Shown: positions 26,104 through 35,268 of the stretch, piece by piece | Layout of the letters: every line of letters begins with the position of its first letter | Numbering within the stretch: position 1 is the first letter of the stretch | Assembly: GCA_029561735.1 (NCBI GenBank) | Contig: JAKQWZ010000069.1 | Location: 1 to 36,387, forward strand | Direction of reading: 5' to 3' | Origin: Candidatus Omnitrophota bacterium | GTDB taxonomy: Bacteria; Omnitrophota; Gorgyraeia; Gygaellales; Profunditerraquicolaceae | Length of the DNA stretch: 36,387 nucleotides | The notes under the pieces: model-generated | Told to the model about the DNA's origin: nothing | Seen by the model: the letters and a program-made list of their open reading frames with translations, nothing else | Databases searched by the model: none | Made by a program: the position numbers and the translations under genes

Positions 26104-27813
26104 ATGCTCAATACCGAAATAGCGCAGATTTTCAGGGATATCGCAAAGATACTTGAAATAAAACAGGAGAATGTATTCCGCGTGCGCGCCTATGAAAGGG
26201 CTGCACAGAATATTGAGGCGTTGGATGAGGATGTAAGCGGTCTGGTCAGGGAAAACAGGCTTTCAGAAATACCGGGAGTAGGCAAGGACCTGTCCGGGAA
26301 AATAACCGAATACTGCCTGACTAATAAGATTAAGTATTTTGAGCAGCTAAAGAAAGAGATCCCGCAAGGGGTATTAGAATTGCTCAGCGTTCCCTCAGTC
26401 GGGCCAAAGACCGTCCGGCTGCTCTTTGAAAAATTGAAGGTTAAAAGCGTTGCCGGGCTGGAAAAAGCCATATCCAAAGGCAGATTAAACAATGTCCCGG
26501 GCATTAAAGAAAAAACCATTGCCAATATCCTCAAGGGTATAGCTATATTTAAACGCGGTAAAGAAAGGATCACCCTGGCCCAGGCAACAAAGATAGCCGG
26601 GGATTTCAGCGAAAGTTTATCCGGGATGAAAGAAGTGGATAAGCTTTCTTCAGCCGGAAGCCTGCGCAGGCAAAAGGAAACCGTGGGCGATATTGACATA
26701 CTGATAGTCTCGCAGAAGCCGGCTAAAGTAATGCATAAGTTCACGCGCCTGCCTTCTGTGGCCCAGGTTTTGGCCAGCGGCGCAACTAAGGCAAGCGTGC
26801 GCACAAGGCAGGATGTGCAGGTTGATTGCCGGGTGGTTGAAGCAAAGTCTTTTGGGGCAGCCTTGGTGTATTTTACCGGCTCCAAGGATTTCAACATACG
26901 ATTGAGGCAGATAGCCATTAAAAAAGGCTTGAAGGTAAATGAATACGGGGTATTTAGAAAAAATAAATTTATCTGCGGCAGGACAGAAGAGGATGTTTTT
27001 AAGGTTTTGGGTTTACCTTATATTGAGCCGGAATTAAGGGAAAATAGGGGCGAGATTGAACTGGCTATGCAGGGCAGGCTGCCGGAGCTGGTGGGGTTAA
27101 AAGATATCAAAGGCGACCTGCATACGCATTCTGACTGGTCAGACGGAGTAAGCAGCATTGAAGAAATGGCGCAGGCAGCCAGAGAAAGAGGATATGAATA
27201 TATTGCTCTTACGGACCATTCGCAGAGCCTGAAAATCGCCAACGGGCTTAGTGTGGAGGATTTAAAGAAAAAAAGGGCCCAGATAGACAGGGTAAACTCC
27301 AGGCTAAAAGGCGTTACCGTATTATTCGGAACCGAAGTTGATATTGATTCGCAGGGCAGAATTGATTATAAAGACGATATACTTAAAGGCTTTGATATAG
27401 TCGTGGCTGCAATACATACCGGATTTAAGCAGCCTTCTTCGCAGTTAACAAAAAGGCTGGTAAGCGCCTGCAGGAATAAATATGTACATGTGATTGCCCA
27501 TCCTACCGGCAGGCTTTGGGGTGTACGTGACGCATACCCCGTGGATATGAATGAGATTTTTAAGGCAGCCAAAGATACGAATACACATATGGAAATAAAT
27601 TCTTTTCCTAACCGCTTGGACCTGAATGATATTAATTGCCGCCGCGCCAGCGAATTGGGAGTAAAATTTGCAATCAGCACTGATTCCCACGAGTCAACAC
27701 AATTGGGTGCGATCAGGTTCGGTTTGTCAGTTGCCCGCAGGGCCGGGTTAACTAAAAACAGCGTGATTAACACATACGGATTAAATAAATTATTAAAGGA
27801 GATTCGCAAATGA
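26104..27813 (+). CDS. polX: DNA polymerase/3'-5' exonuclease PolX
   Basis: This 569-residue protein joins a family X polymerase to a C-terminal PHP domain and is thought to act in base excision repair. The N-terminal part has two helix-hairpin-helix segments (LSEIPGVGKDLS and LLSVPSVGPKTV). The polymerase site GSLRRQKETVGDIDILI carries two catalytic aspartates, and VQVDCRV supplies the third. The PHP domain begins at about residue 345 with GDLHTHSDWSDG, then ALTDHSQS, GTEVDI, AIHTGF, IAHPTGR and STDSHE, so its metal ligands look complete. The ATG at 26104 is preferred to an upstream in-frame ATG inside the TPR gene. The ATGA at the end links it to apbE. Confidence 0.95.
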   Translation: MLNTEIAQIFRDIAKILEIKQENVFRVRAYERAAQNIEALDEDVSGLVRENRLSEIPGVGKDLSGKITEYCLTNKIKYFEQLKKEIPQGVLELLSVPSVGPKTVRLLFEKLKVKSVAGLEKAISKGRLNNVPGIKEKTIANILKGIAIFKRGKERITLAQATKIAGDFSESLSGMKEVDKLSSAGSLRRQKETVGDIDILIVSQKPAKVMHKFTRLPSVAQVLASGATKASVRTRQDVQVDCRVVEAKSFGAALVYFTGSKDFNIRLRQIAIKKGLKVNEYGVFRKNKFICGRTEEDVFKVLGLPYIEPELRENRGEIELAMQGRLPELVGLKDIKGDLHTHSDWSDGVSSIEEMAQAARERGYEYIALTDHSQSLKIANGLSVEDLKKKRAQIDRVNSRLKGVTVLFGTEVDIDSQGRIDYKDDILKGFDIVVAAIHTGFKQPSSQLTKRLVSACRNKYVHVIAHPTGRLWGVRDAYPVDMNEIFKAAKDTNTHMEINSFPNRLDLNDINCRRASELGVKFAISTDSHESTQLGAIRFGLSVARRAGLTKNSVINTYGLNKLLKEIRK

Positions 27814-28736
27814 AGAAGATCATCGTCGGTATCTTGTGCTGTTGTGCGATGCTTTGCGGTTGCCAAAAGGGCCGGGTTCTTTACCGTGACAGGCAGATTG
27901 TAATGGGGGCGTTGGTCCAGATAACCTCTCCTGATGAGCGCGCAGCTAAAATAGCATTTGATGAAATGAAGAGGATTGAAGCGCTGTTTAGTAAAGATTC
28001 TGCAAGTTCCGAGTTAAACCGCCTTAATCAGGCGGGAAGATTAAAAGTGAGCCCGGATTTTCTCTATGTCACCAGAAAAGCCCGGGAATTCTGGATTTTA
28101 AGCAACGGGGAATTTGATATTACCGTAGGGCGCCTGATGCGGGCATGGGGCATTAACGATAAGAATTACCGCAGGCCAAGCAATGAAGAGCTTAAATCCG
28201 CGCTTATGCTCACCGGTATGGATAAGGTGGCCATTGACGATAAAAACAGCGAAGTCAGGTTTACCATGCCCGGGGTAGAGATTGATTTCGGGGCGCTGGC
28301 CAAAGGTTATGCTGTTGATTCAGCAATTAAAAAGCTTAAGTACGCCGGAGTAAAAAGTGTGCTTATAAATGCCGGAGGAGATATATACTGCATGGGAGCA
28401 AACCGTAACCTTATCTGGAGGGTGGCAGTCCAGGATCCCAGAGGCAGCGCAAAGAAAACGACTTTGCAGTTGTCTGATAAGGCAGTGGCCACAGTAAGCG
28501 ACTATGAGCAGAGTTTTTCTCTGGACAACAAGGCCTACTGCAGTATTATCAATCCGAAAACCGGCATGCCGTCTGATTCCGGGTTATCCGGGGTTTCGGT
28601 GATAGCCAATGATTGCCTTAGCGCCGATGCATCGGCGGTTTCAATATTTTTATTAGGCAGGCAAAAGGGCATGGAATTTATCCGGAAAGTCCCCGGCGCA
28701 TCAGCCGCGGTAATTGACGAGAGGGGAGCAAAGTAA
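27810..28736 (+). CDS. apbE: FAD:protein FMN transferase (ApbE), lipoprotein
   Basis: ApbE attaches FMN covalently to threonine residues of exported or membrane flavoproteins. This 308-residue copy has a lipoprotein signal with cysteine 18 in the lipobox LCGC, placing it outside the cytoplasmic membrane. Family blocks seen are GALVQITSPD, FDITVGRLMRAWG, IDFGALAKGYAVD, LINAGGDIYCMG, WRVAVQDP and the late ADASAVSIFLLG with its metal-binding aspartate. The usual H-I-x-x-P-x-T-G strand reads SIINPKTG here, so the histidine is serine. No NQR, RNF or other FMN-binding target gene is in the window. It overlaps polX by ATGA and precedes panB by three bases. Confidence 0.92.
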   Translation: MKKIIVGILCCCAMLCGCQKGRVLYRDRQIVMGALVQITSPDERAAKIAFDEMKRIEALFSKDSASSELNRLNQAGRLKVSPDFLYVTRKAREFWILSNGEFDITVGRLMRAWGINDKNYRRPSNEELKSALMLTGMDKVAIDDKNSEVRFTMPGVEIDFGALAKGYAVDSAIKKLKYAGVKSVLINAGGDIYCMGANRNLIWRVAVQDPRGSAKKTTLQLSDKAVATVSDYEQSFSLDNKAYCSIINPKTGMPSDSGLSGVSVIANDCLSADASAVSIFLLGRQKGMEFIRKVPGASAAVIDERGAK

Positions 28737-28739
28737 AAT

Positions 28740-29573
28740 ATGAGTGAAAAAATTACAATAAAACAGGTTTTAGAGCTCAAGGGCAAACGTAAAATAACTA
28801 TGCTTACGGCTTATGATTATCCTTTGGGTTCTTTAGTTGATCAAGCCGGGATTGATATGATATTGGTCGGTGATTCACTGGCTAATGTGGTTTTGGGCCT
28901 GGATTCAACGACTAAAGTCGGAATGAATGAGATGATAATATTTGCCAAAGCAGTTACGCGCGCGGTAAAACATGCCCTAGTAGTCGGCGATATGCCTTTT
29001 GAATCGTATCAGGTAAATCCGCAGGAGTCGGTCAAGAATGCCAAAAGGTTTATTGAAGAGGCCAAGTGCGATTGCGTTAAACTGGAATGGTTTGATAAAT
29101 GCCCTGAAGTTACCGAGGCTATAATAAAATCCGGCATCCCGGTTATGGCACATATAGGTCTGACTCCGCAGACCGCAGATAAACTCGGCGGTTTTAAAGT
29201 ACAGGGAAAAGATGCCGGCGCAGCGCAAAAACTTATTGATCAGGCTGTTGCTTTGGAGAAGTTGGGATGTTTTGCCGTGGTTTTAGAATGCGTCCCGGAT
29301 AAGATCTCCGGGCTTATAACTAAAAAGCTGAATATCCCCACAATCGGCATAGGCGCAGGGGTAGATTGCGACGGGCAGGTTTTGGTTATTCATGATATGG
29401 TGGGGCTGTTCCAGCGCTATACCCCGAAGTTTGTAAAAAAGTATATTGACTTATCTGCGATGATACTGGAGGCGGTAAAGAATTACCGTGATGATGTCAT
29501 AGACAGTAAATTTCCCGCAGCAGAACATACCTTTAGCATTAAGAAAGAAGAGCTGGAGAAGCTCGGAAAATGA
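28740..29573 (+). CDS. panB: 3-methyl-2-oxobutanoate hydroxymethyltransferase
   Basis: PanB transfers a one-carbon unit from methylene-THF to ketoisovalerate, making ketopantoate for CoA. This 277-residue protein has the family blocks ITMLTAYDYPLGSLVDQAGIDMILVGDSLANVVLG, then GDMPFESYQ, VKLEW and GLTPQTADKLGGFKVQGK. The catalytic glutamate sits in AVVLECVP, and GIGAGVDCDGQVLVIHDM follows. The length and start are normal for the decameric enzyme. The pathway partners panE and coaX lie elsewhere in the window, while panC and panD are not seen. It ends in an ATGA overlap with an unrecognised gene. Confidence 0.96.
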   Translation: MSEKITIKQVLELKGKRKITMLTAYDYPLGSLVDQAGIDMILVGDSLANVVLGLDSTTKVGMNEMIIFAKAVTRAVKHALVVGDMPFESYQVNPQESVKNAKRFIEEAKCDCVKLEWFDKCPEVTEAIIKSGIPVMAHIGLTPQTADKLGGFKVQGKDAGAAQKLIDQAVALEKLGCFAVVLECVPDKISGLITKKLNIPTIGIGAGVDCDGQVLVIHDMVGLFQRYTPKFVKKYIDLSAMILEAVKNYRDDVIDSKFPAAEHTFSIKKEELEKLGK

Positions 29574-30310
29574 GCCTGGTTGCCAGAAGAAGAATATTGA
29601 CCGGCATTATGATTGTGCTGGGGATTTTGTTTGTGGTAAAATTCTCCGGCCCTAAGCTGCTGCAGCTTTATATACGCAGCGGTATGGGCGATTGTAAGGC
29701 CTTGCCCATAACCTGCATGGAGCCTTTAACCGAGCTGGATAACCCTTATTTTCCTAAGGAGAGGGTGGAGGATTTCACCCGTTTTAAATTCAAGAACATT
29801 GAGGTATCGCTTCCCAAGGGTTTCTCTGTGGTCAGGGGGCAGATAAAAAAGCATTTCTATAAGAAGAAAATAGTCCCGGAAGGCAGGCAGACCATATACC
29901 TGCTTTATCAGAAGCCTGATTTTTTTGTAGAGTTGTTCCCTTTTGTCAAGAAACAGGGGGTAACGGATGATTATGAATTTGTGCGCAGGACAATGGCTGC
30001 ACGCACGCCGGATATAAATAATTTAACCGATACTTTCTTTGTGGTTATGAAAGGCGTGTTTACTCCTTTTCTGGGGGAACAGCAGAATCTGGTCATGCTT
30101 AAGCTCAGGATTAAGAATAAAAGGGCTTTTCTTAATTATGACCTTAGCCGGCAGGCAAATTATTACGATTGTACTGTAATTGACGATAACAGGGATTTTT
30201 TCAAGATCTATATAAAGGATACTGATAAAACCTTGAGCCTGGAGGATGTATTGGCTGTTATTTCAACGGTCAAGAAACCCCTGCATAATCCCGGGCCTGA
30301 AATAACTTGA
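29570..30310 (+). CDS. membrane-anchored protein of unknown function
   Basis: I do not recognise this 246-residue protein. It starts with a basic stretch (SLVARRR) and one hydrophobic helix (about residues 10-25), so it is probably an N-in, single-pass protein with most of its mass outside the cytoplasm. Two cysteines at about residues 42 and 49 (GDCKALPITC) could form a disulfide or bind metal. The remaining part is mixed beta strands and basic loops (LPKGFSVVRGQIKKHFYKKK, then FFVELFPFVKKQG) with no catalytic motif I can name. The start overlaps panB by ATGA and the stop codon lies in a possible -35 box for glyQS. Its reading frame, spacing and codon use resemble its neighbours. Confidence 0.75.
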   Translation: MSLVARRRILTGIMIVLGILFVVKFSGPKLLQLYIRSGMGDCKALPITCMEPLTELDNPYFPKERVEDFTRFKFKNIEVSLPKGFSVVRGQIKKHFYKKKIVPEGRQTIYLLYQKPDFFVELFPFVKKQGVTDDYEFVRRTMAARTPDINNLTDTFFVVMKGVFTPFLGEQQNLVMLKLRIKNKRAFLNYDLSRQANYYDCTVIDDNRDFFKIYIKDTDKTLSLEDVLAVISTVKKPLHNPGPEIT

Positions 30311-30335
30311 CTTTTAAGCTACATTGCGCTAAAAA
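30307..30335 (+). promoter_or_regulatory. Possible sigma70 promoter of glyQS
   Basis: TTGACT (30307-30312) and TAAAAA (30330-30335) are separated by 17 bases. The -10 match is poor and the transcript start would lie only a few bases ahead of the ATG at 30345, so this is tentative. The stop codon TGA of the previous gene is inside the -35 hexamer. Confidence 0.3.
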
Positions 30336-30344
30336 TATAGGACT

Positions 30345-31682
30345 ATGAATCAGAATTTGATGGACAAAATCGTATCGCTTTGCAAGCGCCGGGGTTTTAT
30401 TTTTCAGTCTTCCGAGATTTACGGAGGCCTGGCAAATACCTGGGATTACGGCCCGTTTGGCGTTGAGCTTAAAAACAACCTCAAAAAAGCCTGGTGGAAA
30501 TCCGTAGTCTACCAGCGTAATGATATCTTCGGAATGGATGCGGCGATATTGATGCATCCTAAGGTCTGGGAGGCTTCCGGCCATGTTGAGAATTTCTTTG
30601 ATTTAAAAAGCGATTGCAAGGGCTGTAAAAAACGTTTTAAGACAGCTGACCTTAAAGACGCCAAGAAATGCCCTGACTGCGGAAGCGAGCTTACTGATTC
30701 TCGCGCGTTTAACCTCATGTTTAAAACCCATCAGGGCCCGATAGAGGACCATTCAAATCAGATCTATTTGCGCCCGGAAACAGCCCAGGGGATGTTTGTA
30801 AATTTTTTAAATATCCTGGATTCAAAACATCCTAAGCTTCCCTTTGGCATGGCCCAGATAGGCAAATCTTTCCGTAATGAGATTACCCCCGGCAACATAA
30901 CTTTTCGCACCCGCGAATTTGAGCAGATGGAAATAGAATATTTTGTTAAACCCGCCGAAGCGGACAAATATTACGAAAGCTGGGTTGAGGACAGGTTTAA
31001 CTGGTATATTAATTTAGGTATAAATAAGGAAAATATCAGGAAACGTCCGCACGCCAAAGATGAGCTGGCTCATTATGCCAAGGCCTGCACTGATATTGAA
31101 TACAGCTTTCCTTTTTCCGCCGCAGGCGGATCTGCCTCCGGCAGAGGCTGGAGCGAACTGGAAGGCATTGCCAACCGCACTGATTTTGACCTTAAGCAGC
31201 ATGAGAAATTCAGCGGTAAGAGTTTTGAGTATTTTGACGACGCTGCAAAAGAGAAATTCCACCCTTATATAATTGAGCCTTCAGGCGGAGTGGACAGGAG
31301 TGTTTTGGCATTTCTGGTTGACTCTTATTATGAAGAAAAAGTTAAGGATGAAACGCGCGTAGTGCTTAAATTGCACAGGGATCTGGCGCCAACCAAGATT
31401 GCGGTCCTGCCCCTTTTAAAAAACCGGGCGCCTCTGGTGGAATTAGCCAGAAAAATTACCGCGGACCTAAAGAAGCATTTTGTTACTGTCTATGATGACA
31501 CTGCGGCAATCGGTAAGCTTTACCGAAGGCAGGATGAAGTAGGTACACTTTTCTGCACAACAGTGGATGTCCAGTCGCTTGAGGATAATCAGGTAACTGT
31601 GCGTGACAGAGACACCATGAAGCAGGACAGGGTAAATATTGAAAAGTTGAGAGAGTATTTTACAGACAAACTTATTAACTAA
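30345..31682 (+). CDS. glyQS: glycine--tRNA ligase (alpha2 homodimer type)
   Basis: This 445-residue class II synthetase charges tRNA-Gly and is of the single-chain dimeric type, not the GlyQ plus GlyS tetramer. It has the family blocks FQSSEIYGGLANTWDYGPFG and IYLRPETAQGMFVNF, then QIGKSFRNEITPGNITFRTREFEQMEIE, and the motif 3 region PSGGVDRSVLAFL. A zinc-type insertion with CKGCKKRF and CPDCGSEL lies at about residues 90-115. The C-terminal anticodon-binding domain includes KIAVLPLLKN and IGKLYRRQDEVGTLFCTTVD. The ribosome-binding site is weak (AGGA two bases before the ATG). Confidence 0.96.
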   Translation: MNQNLMDKIVSLCKRRGFIFQSSEIYGGLANTWDYGPFGVELKNNLKKAWWKSVVYQRNDIFGMDAAILMHPKVWEASGHVENFFDLKSDCKGCKKRFKTADLKDAKKCPDCGSELTDSRAFNLMFKTHQGPIEDHSNQIYLRPETAQGMFVNFLNILDSKHPKLPFGMAQIGKSFRNEITPGNITFRTREFEQMEIEYFVKPAEADKYYESWVEDRFNWYINLGINKENIRKRPHAKDELAHYAKACTDIEYSFPFSAAGGSASGRGWSELEGIANRTDFDLKQHEKFSGKSFEYFDDAAKEKFHPYIIEPSGGVDRSVLAFLVDSYYEEKVKDETRVVLKLHRDLAPTKIAVLPLLKNRAPLVELARKITADLKKHFVTVYDDTAAIGKLYRRQDEVGTLFCTTVDVQSLEDNQVTVRDRDTMKQDRVNIEKLREYFTDKLIN

Positions 31683-31712
31683 AGTAGCGCAAGGGGGGAG
31701 GGCTTAAAAACA

Positions 31713-34445
31713 ATGGGTAGTAAAAAATATGTTTATAGTTTTGGTGGCGGCAAGGCAGACGGTAACGAGACGATGAAGAATCTCTTGGGCGGTAAGGGTG
31801 CAAATCTGGCTGAAATGGCCGGCGGAAAAGATTTGAAATTGCCTGTTCCTCCGGGATTTACAGTCACTACTGAAGTCTGCGTGCATTATTATAAGAATAA
31901 ACGGACTTATCCTAATGGCCTGAAAGCCGAGGTCGTAAAAGCTTTAGAAAAAGTTGAAAAGCTTATGGGAAAAAAGTTTGGTGATGCTAAAGATCCGCTT
32001 TTGGTTTCGGTGCGCTCAGGTGCGCGTAAATCCATGCCCGGAATGATGGAGACGGTTTTAAATGTGGGCTTGACCGAAAAGACCATCCCCGGTTTAATTA
32101 AAATTACCGGCGGGAATGACCGCTTTGTTTACGATGCATACCGCAGGCTGATCATGATGTATTCTGATGTGGTTATGGAAAAGGCAGCCGGTATAGAGCC
32201 TAAAGATGATCAGGGTATCCGTAAACAGCTTGAGAAAATTATGGCTGAGATGAAAAAGGCCAAAGGCGTAAAAAGCGATACTGATTTAAACGCCGCTGAC
32301 CTTAAGAAATTATGCGCCCAATTTAAAGCCAAGGTCAAAGAAATCCTGGGAAAAGACTTTCCGGATGAGCCTATGGAACAGCTTTGGGGCGGGATTGGGG
32401 CTGTATTTGCTTCCTGGAACGGTAAGCGCGCCATCAGCTACAGAAGGATAGAAGGGATACCTGATGAGTGGGGCACGGCAGTAAATGTGCAGACCATGGT
32501 CTTCGGAAATATGGGCAATGATTCAGCTACCGGCGTTGCCTTTACCCGCAACCCCGGAAACGGTGAAAATCAGTTTTACGGCGAATACCTTATTAATGCG
32601 CAAGGCGAAGACGTTGTGGCAGGAATACGTACACCAGCACCGATAAATAAATATTCCCAGTCAGACCATAACAAAGACCTTCCGACTCTTGAGCAGACCA
32701 TGCCCAGGATTTATAAGGAGCTTTTTGATATTCAGAGAAGATTGGAAAAGCATTACCATGACATGCAGGACATAGAGTTTACCATTGAAAAGGGCAGGCT
32801 CTTTATGCTTCAGTGCCGCGTGGGAAAACGAAACGGCCCTGCAGCTGTGCGCATGGCAATGGATATGATCAAGGAAAAGATAATTGATAAGAAGCAGGCG
32901 GTTATGCGCGTAACGCCGGCGCAGTTAGATGAGTTACTGCATCCGATCATTGACCCTAAAGTGGAGCTGACCCATAAGCCGATAACTAAAGGTTTACCTG
33001 CCGGACCGGGAGGCGCTTGCGGACAGATTGTGTTTAATGCCAACGACGCAGTAGAATGGGCAAAACAGGGAAAGAAAGTAATACTTGTGCGCGAAGAGAC
33101 AAACCCGGAAGATGTTGAAGGTATGCGTGCGGCCCAGGCGATTTTGACTGCCCGGGGCGGTATGACCAGCCACGCAGCGCTTGTTGCCCGCGGTTGGGGT
33201 AAATGTTGTATAGTCGGCTGCGGCAATATGCATGTAGAAGGTAAGGAAATCCATATTGATGATAAAGTCCTGAAAGAAGGCGATTGGATTACGCTTAACG
33301 GCACAAAGGGAAATGTCTATGAAGGCAAGCTGCCTATGATGGACGCTACCGAGGAAAACCAGATACTGACGGATTTCTTAAAAATCTGCGCAGGCATTAA
33401 AAAACTGGGTATCCGTACCAATGCTGATACCCCTGAAGATGCTGCAAAGGCAAGGTCTTTCGGGGCAGAAGGCATAGGGCTGTTCAGGACAGAGCATATG
33501 TTTTACGGCAAGGGCTCTGACCAGCCGCTTTTCTTATTGCGCAAGATGATAGTCTCTAAGACTGAGGCAGAACGCAAAAAAGCGCTGGAAGAATTATTCC
33601 CCTATGTGAAGAAGGATATCAAAGGCACTATTGAGGCCATGGACGGATATCCTGTAGTCATACGCTTGCTTGATCCGCCGTTACACGAATTTGTCCCGCG
33701 CGAAAAAGCAAAGCTGGAAGCATTAGCCAGGGAATTGAATATCAGTATGGAAGAATTGGCTAACAGGGCTGATGCGCTTCATGAATCTAACCCGATGATG
33801 GGCCATCGCGGAGTGCGTTTAGGAGTCACCTATCCTGAAGTAAGCTCTATGCAGATCCGGGCAATCCTGGAATCTGCGGCAGAGCTTTTAAAGGAGGGCA
33901 AAAAGCCTTATCCGGAAATCATGGTCCCGGTTGTATGCGATGTAAAGGAGCTTAAGGACCAGCTCGTATTAGCCAAGCAGATATATGAAGAAGTATTAAA
34001 GAAATACAATTTAAAAAGCATTAAGCATATGTTCGGCACAATGATTGAGATACCCCGCGCCTGCATAGTGGCTGATAAATTGGCGCAAGTTGCGCAATTC
34101 TTCTCATTCGGGACCAATGACCTGACTCAAATGAGTTTTGGTTTCTCAAGAGATGATATGGGGGCTTTCCTGCCGGCATACCTTAATAAGGGGATATTGC
34201 CGGAAGACCCGTTCCAGTCTGTTGATCAGGAAGGCGTAGGCGAGTTGATAAAAATGGGTATCCAGCGCGGCCGTTCTACAAATAAGAAACTGGAAGTCGG
34301 TATTTGCGGAGAGCACGGCGGAGAGCCCAAATCAGTTGAGTTTTGCCATAAGGTCGGCATGGATTATGTCAGCTGTTCGCCTTTTAGGGTCCCGATCGCA
34401 AACCTTGCGGCAGCGCAGGCAGTACTTACTGATAAGAAAAAATAA
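31713..34445 (+). CDS. ppdK: pyruvate, phosphate dikinase
   Basis: PPDK interconverts pyruvate, ATP and Pi with phosphoenolpyruvate, AMP and PPi, and can work in glycolysis or gluconeogenesis. The 910-residue chain opens with GGGKADG, then the ATP-grasp part with LLGGKGANLAEMA, PVPPGFTVTTEVC and VSVRSGARKSMPGMMETVLNVG. The phosphohistidine domain has GGMTSHAALVARGWG with the swivelling His487. The C-terminal PEP/pyruvate barrel has GLFRTEHMF and HPMMGHRGVRLG-like blocks. The catalytic Cys865 sits in GICGEHGG, with VSCSPFRVPIA after it. A GGGGGGAGGG tract lies about 14 bases ahead of the ATG. The stop overlaps the sigma factor start by TAATG. A PPDK regulatory kinase is not seen. Confidence 0.97.
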   Translation: MGSKKYVYSFGGGKADGNETMKNLLGGKGANLAEMAGGKDLKLPVPPGFTVTTEVCVHYYKNKRTYPNGLKAEVVKALEKVEKLMGKKFGDAKDPLLVSVRSGARKSMPGMMETVLNVGLTEKTIPGLIKITGGNDRFVYDAYRRLIMMYSDVVMEKAAGIEPKDDQGIRKQLEKIMAEMKKAKGVKSDTDLNAADLKKLCAQFKAKVKEILGKDFPDEPMEQLWGGIGAVFASWNGKRAISYRRIEGIPDEWGTAVNVQTMVFGNMGNDSATGVAFTRNPGNGENQFYGEYLINAQGEDVVAGIRTPAPINKYSQSDHNKDLPTLEQTMPRIYKELFDIQRRLEKHYHDMQDIEFTIEKGRLFMLQCRVGKRNGPAAVRMAMDMIKEKIIDKKQAVMRVTPAQLDELLHPIIDPKVELTHKPITKGLPAGPGGACGQIVFNANDAVEWAKQGKKVILVREETNPEDVEGMRAAQAILTARGGMTSHAALVARGWGKCCIVGCGNMHVEGKEIHIDDKVLKEGDWITLNGTKGNVYEGKLPMMDATEENQILTDFLKICAGIKKLGIRTNADTPEDAAKARSFGAEGIGLFRTEHMFYGKGSDQPLFLLRKMIVSKTEAERKKALEELFPYVKKDIKGTIEAMDGYPVVIRLLDPPLHEFVPREKAKLEALARELNISMEELANRADALHESNPMMGHRGVRLGVTYPEVSSMQIRAILESAAELLKEGKKPYPEIMVPVVCDVKELKDQLVLAKQIYEEVLKKYNLKSIKHMFGTMIEIPRACIVADKLAQVAQFFSFGTNDLTQMSFGFSRDDMGAFLPAYLNKGILPEDPFQSVDQEGVGELIKMGIQRGRSTNKKLEVGICGEHGGEPKSVEFCHKVGMDYVSCSPFRVPIANLAAAQAVLTDKKK

Positions 34446-35257
34446 TGGAAGCATTAAAAACATACCTTAAAGAAGTCAGGACAATACCCCTGCTTACAGC
34501 AGCAGAGGAAATCAGCCTGTCTAAAAAAATACACAAGGGCGATGAACAGGCCAGGAAAGCCATGATACGCGCTAACCTGCGCCTGGTCATCAATCTGGCA
34601 AAAAGATATATGTACCTGGGGGTGCCATTCCTTGACCTTATTGAAGAAGGCAACCTCGGGTTAATGAAGGCAGTGGATAAATTTGACCCGAAAAAGGGCT
34701 TCAGGTTTTCTACATATGGCGCCTGGTGGATAAAGCAGTCCATTACCCGTTATATCGCAGACCAGGGCAAAATGATACGCGTTCCGGTTTATATGAATGA
34801 GCTTATCACAAAATGGAAAAAGACCCGCGAACGCCTGGCCCAGAAATTAAAAAGAAATCCTTCTGATGATCAGGTGGCGAAAAAATTAAAACTCCCCAGA
34901 GAGAAGATAGAACAGATAAAATTCTGGCTGACTACCCAGACATCTTCGCTTGATGCGCCTGTAGGCGAAGACGGCGAGACCCAGGTATCGGACCTGGTTG
35001 AAGACCAGGCCGCAATACAGCCGGATAACTCCATAGAGCATATGCTGGATAAAGAGCGGGTGGGGAACTTGATGGAGGTAATGAACTCGCGGGAAAAACA
35101 GGTTTTGGATATGCGTTTTGGCCTGCTTGACGGCAAGCCCCGCACTTTGGCCGAAGTAGCCAAAGAGCTGGATGTTTCCCGTGAAAGGGTGCGCCAGATA
35201 GAAGAAGAGGCTTTAAAAAAACTGCGTAAATTTGTCCAACTGCAGGATGACGTTTAA
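34445..35257 (+). CDS. RNA polymerase sigma70-family factor (short RpoD/SigA-like)
   Basis: This 270-residue sigma factor has region 1.2 (LKTYLKEVRTIPLLTAAEE) and region 2 (RANLRLVINLAKRY, then FSTYGAWWIKQSITRYIAD). Region 3 follows, and region 4 has TLAEVAKELDVSRERVRQIEEEALKKLRKF. It lacks region 1.1 and the long non-conserved region of primary RpoD, so it looks like a group 2 factor, although it could be a compact primary factor. The residues that read the -10 and -35 boxes in regions 2.4 and 4.2 look close to RpoD, so it should accept ordinary TTGACA/TATAAT promoters. Its start overlaps the ppdK stop by one base. Confidence 0.93.
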   Translation: MEALKTYLKEVRTIPLLTAAEEISLSKKIHKGDEQARKAMIRANLRLVINLAKRYMYLGVPFLDLIEEGNLGLMKAVDKFDPKKGFRFSTYGAWWIKQSITRYIADQGKMIRVPVYMNELITKWKKTRERLAQKLKRNPSDDQVAKKLKLPREKIEQIKFWLTTQTSSLDAPVGEDGETQVSDLVEDQAAIQPDNSIEHMLDKERVGNLMEVMNSREKQVLDMRFGLLDGKPRTLAEVAKELDVSRERVRQIEEEALKKLRKFVQLQDDV

Positions 35258-35268
35258 GAGGAGGGTGT

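Noticed and set aside
26190-26918. Long open frame on the - strand opposite polX (242 codons)
   Set aside because: The frame lies wholly within the polymerase domain of polX, and its protein looks like antisense translation with no recognisable domain.
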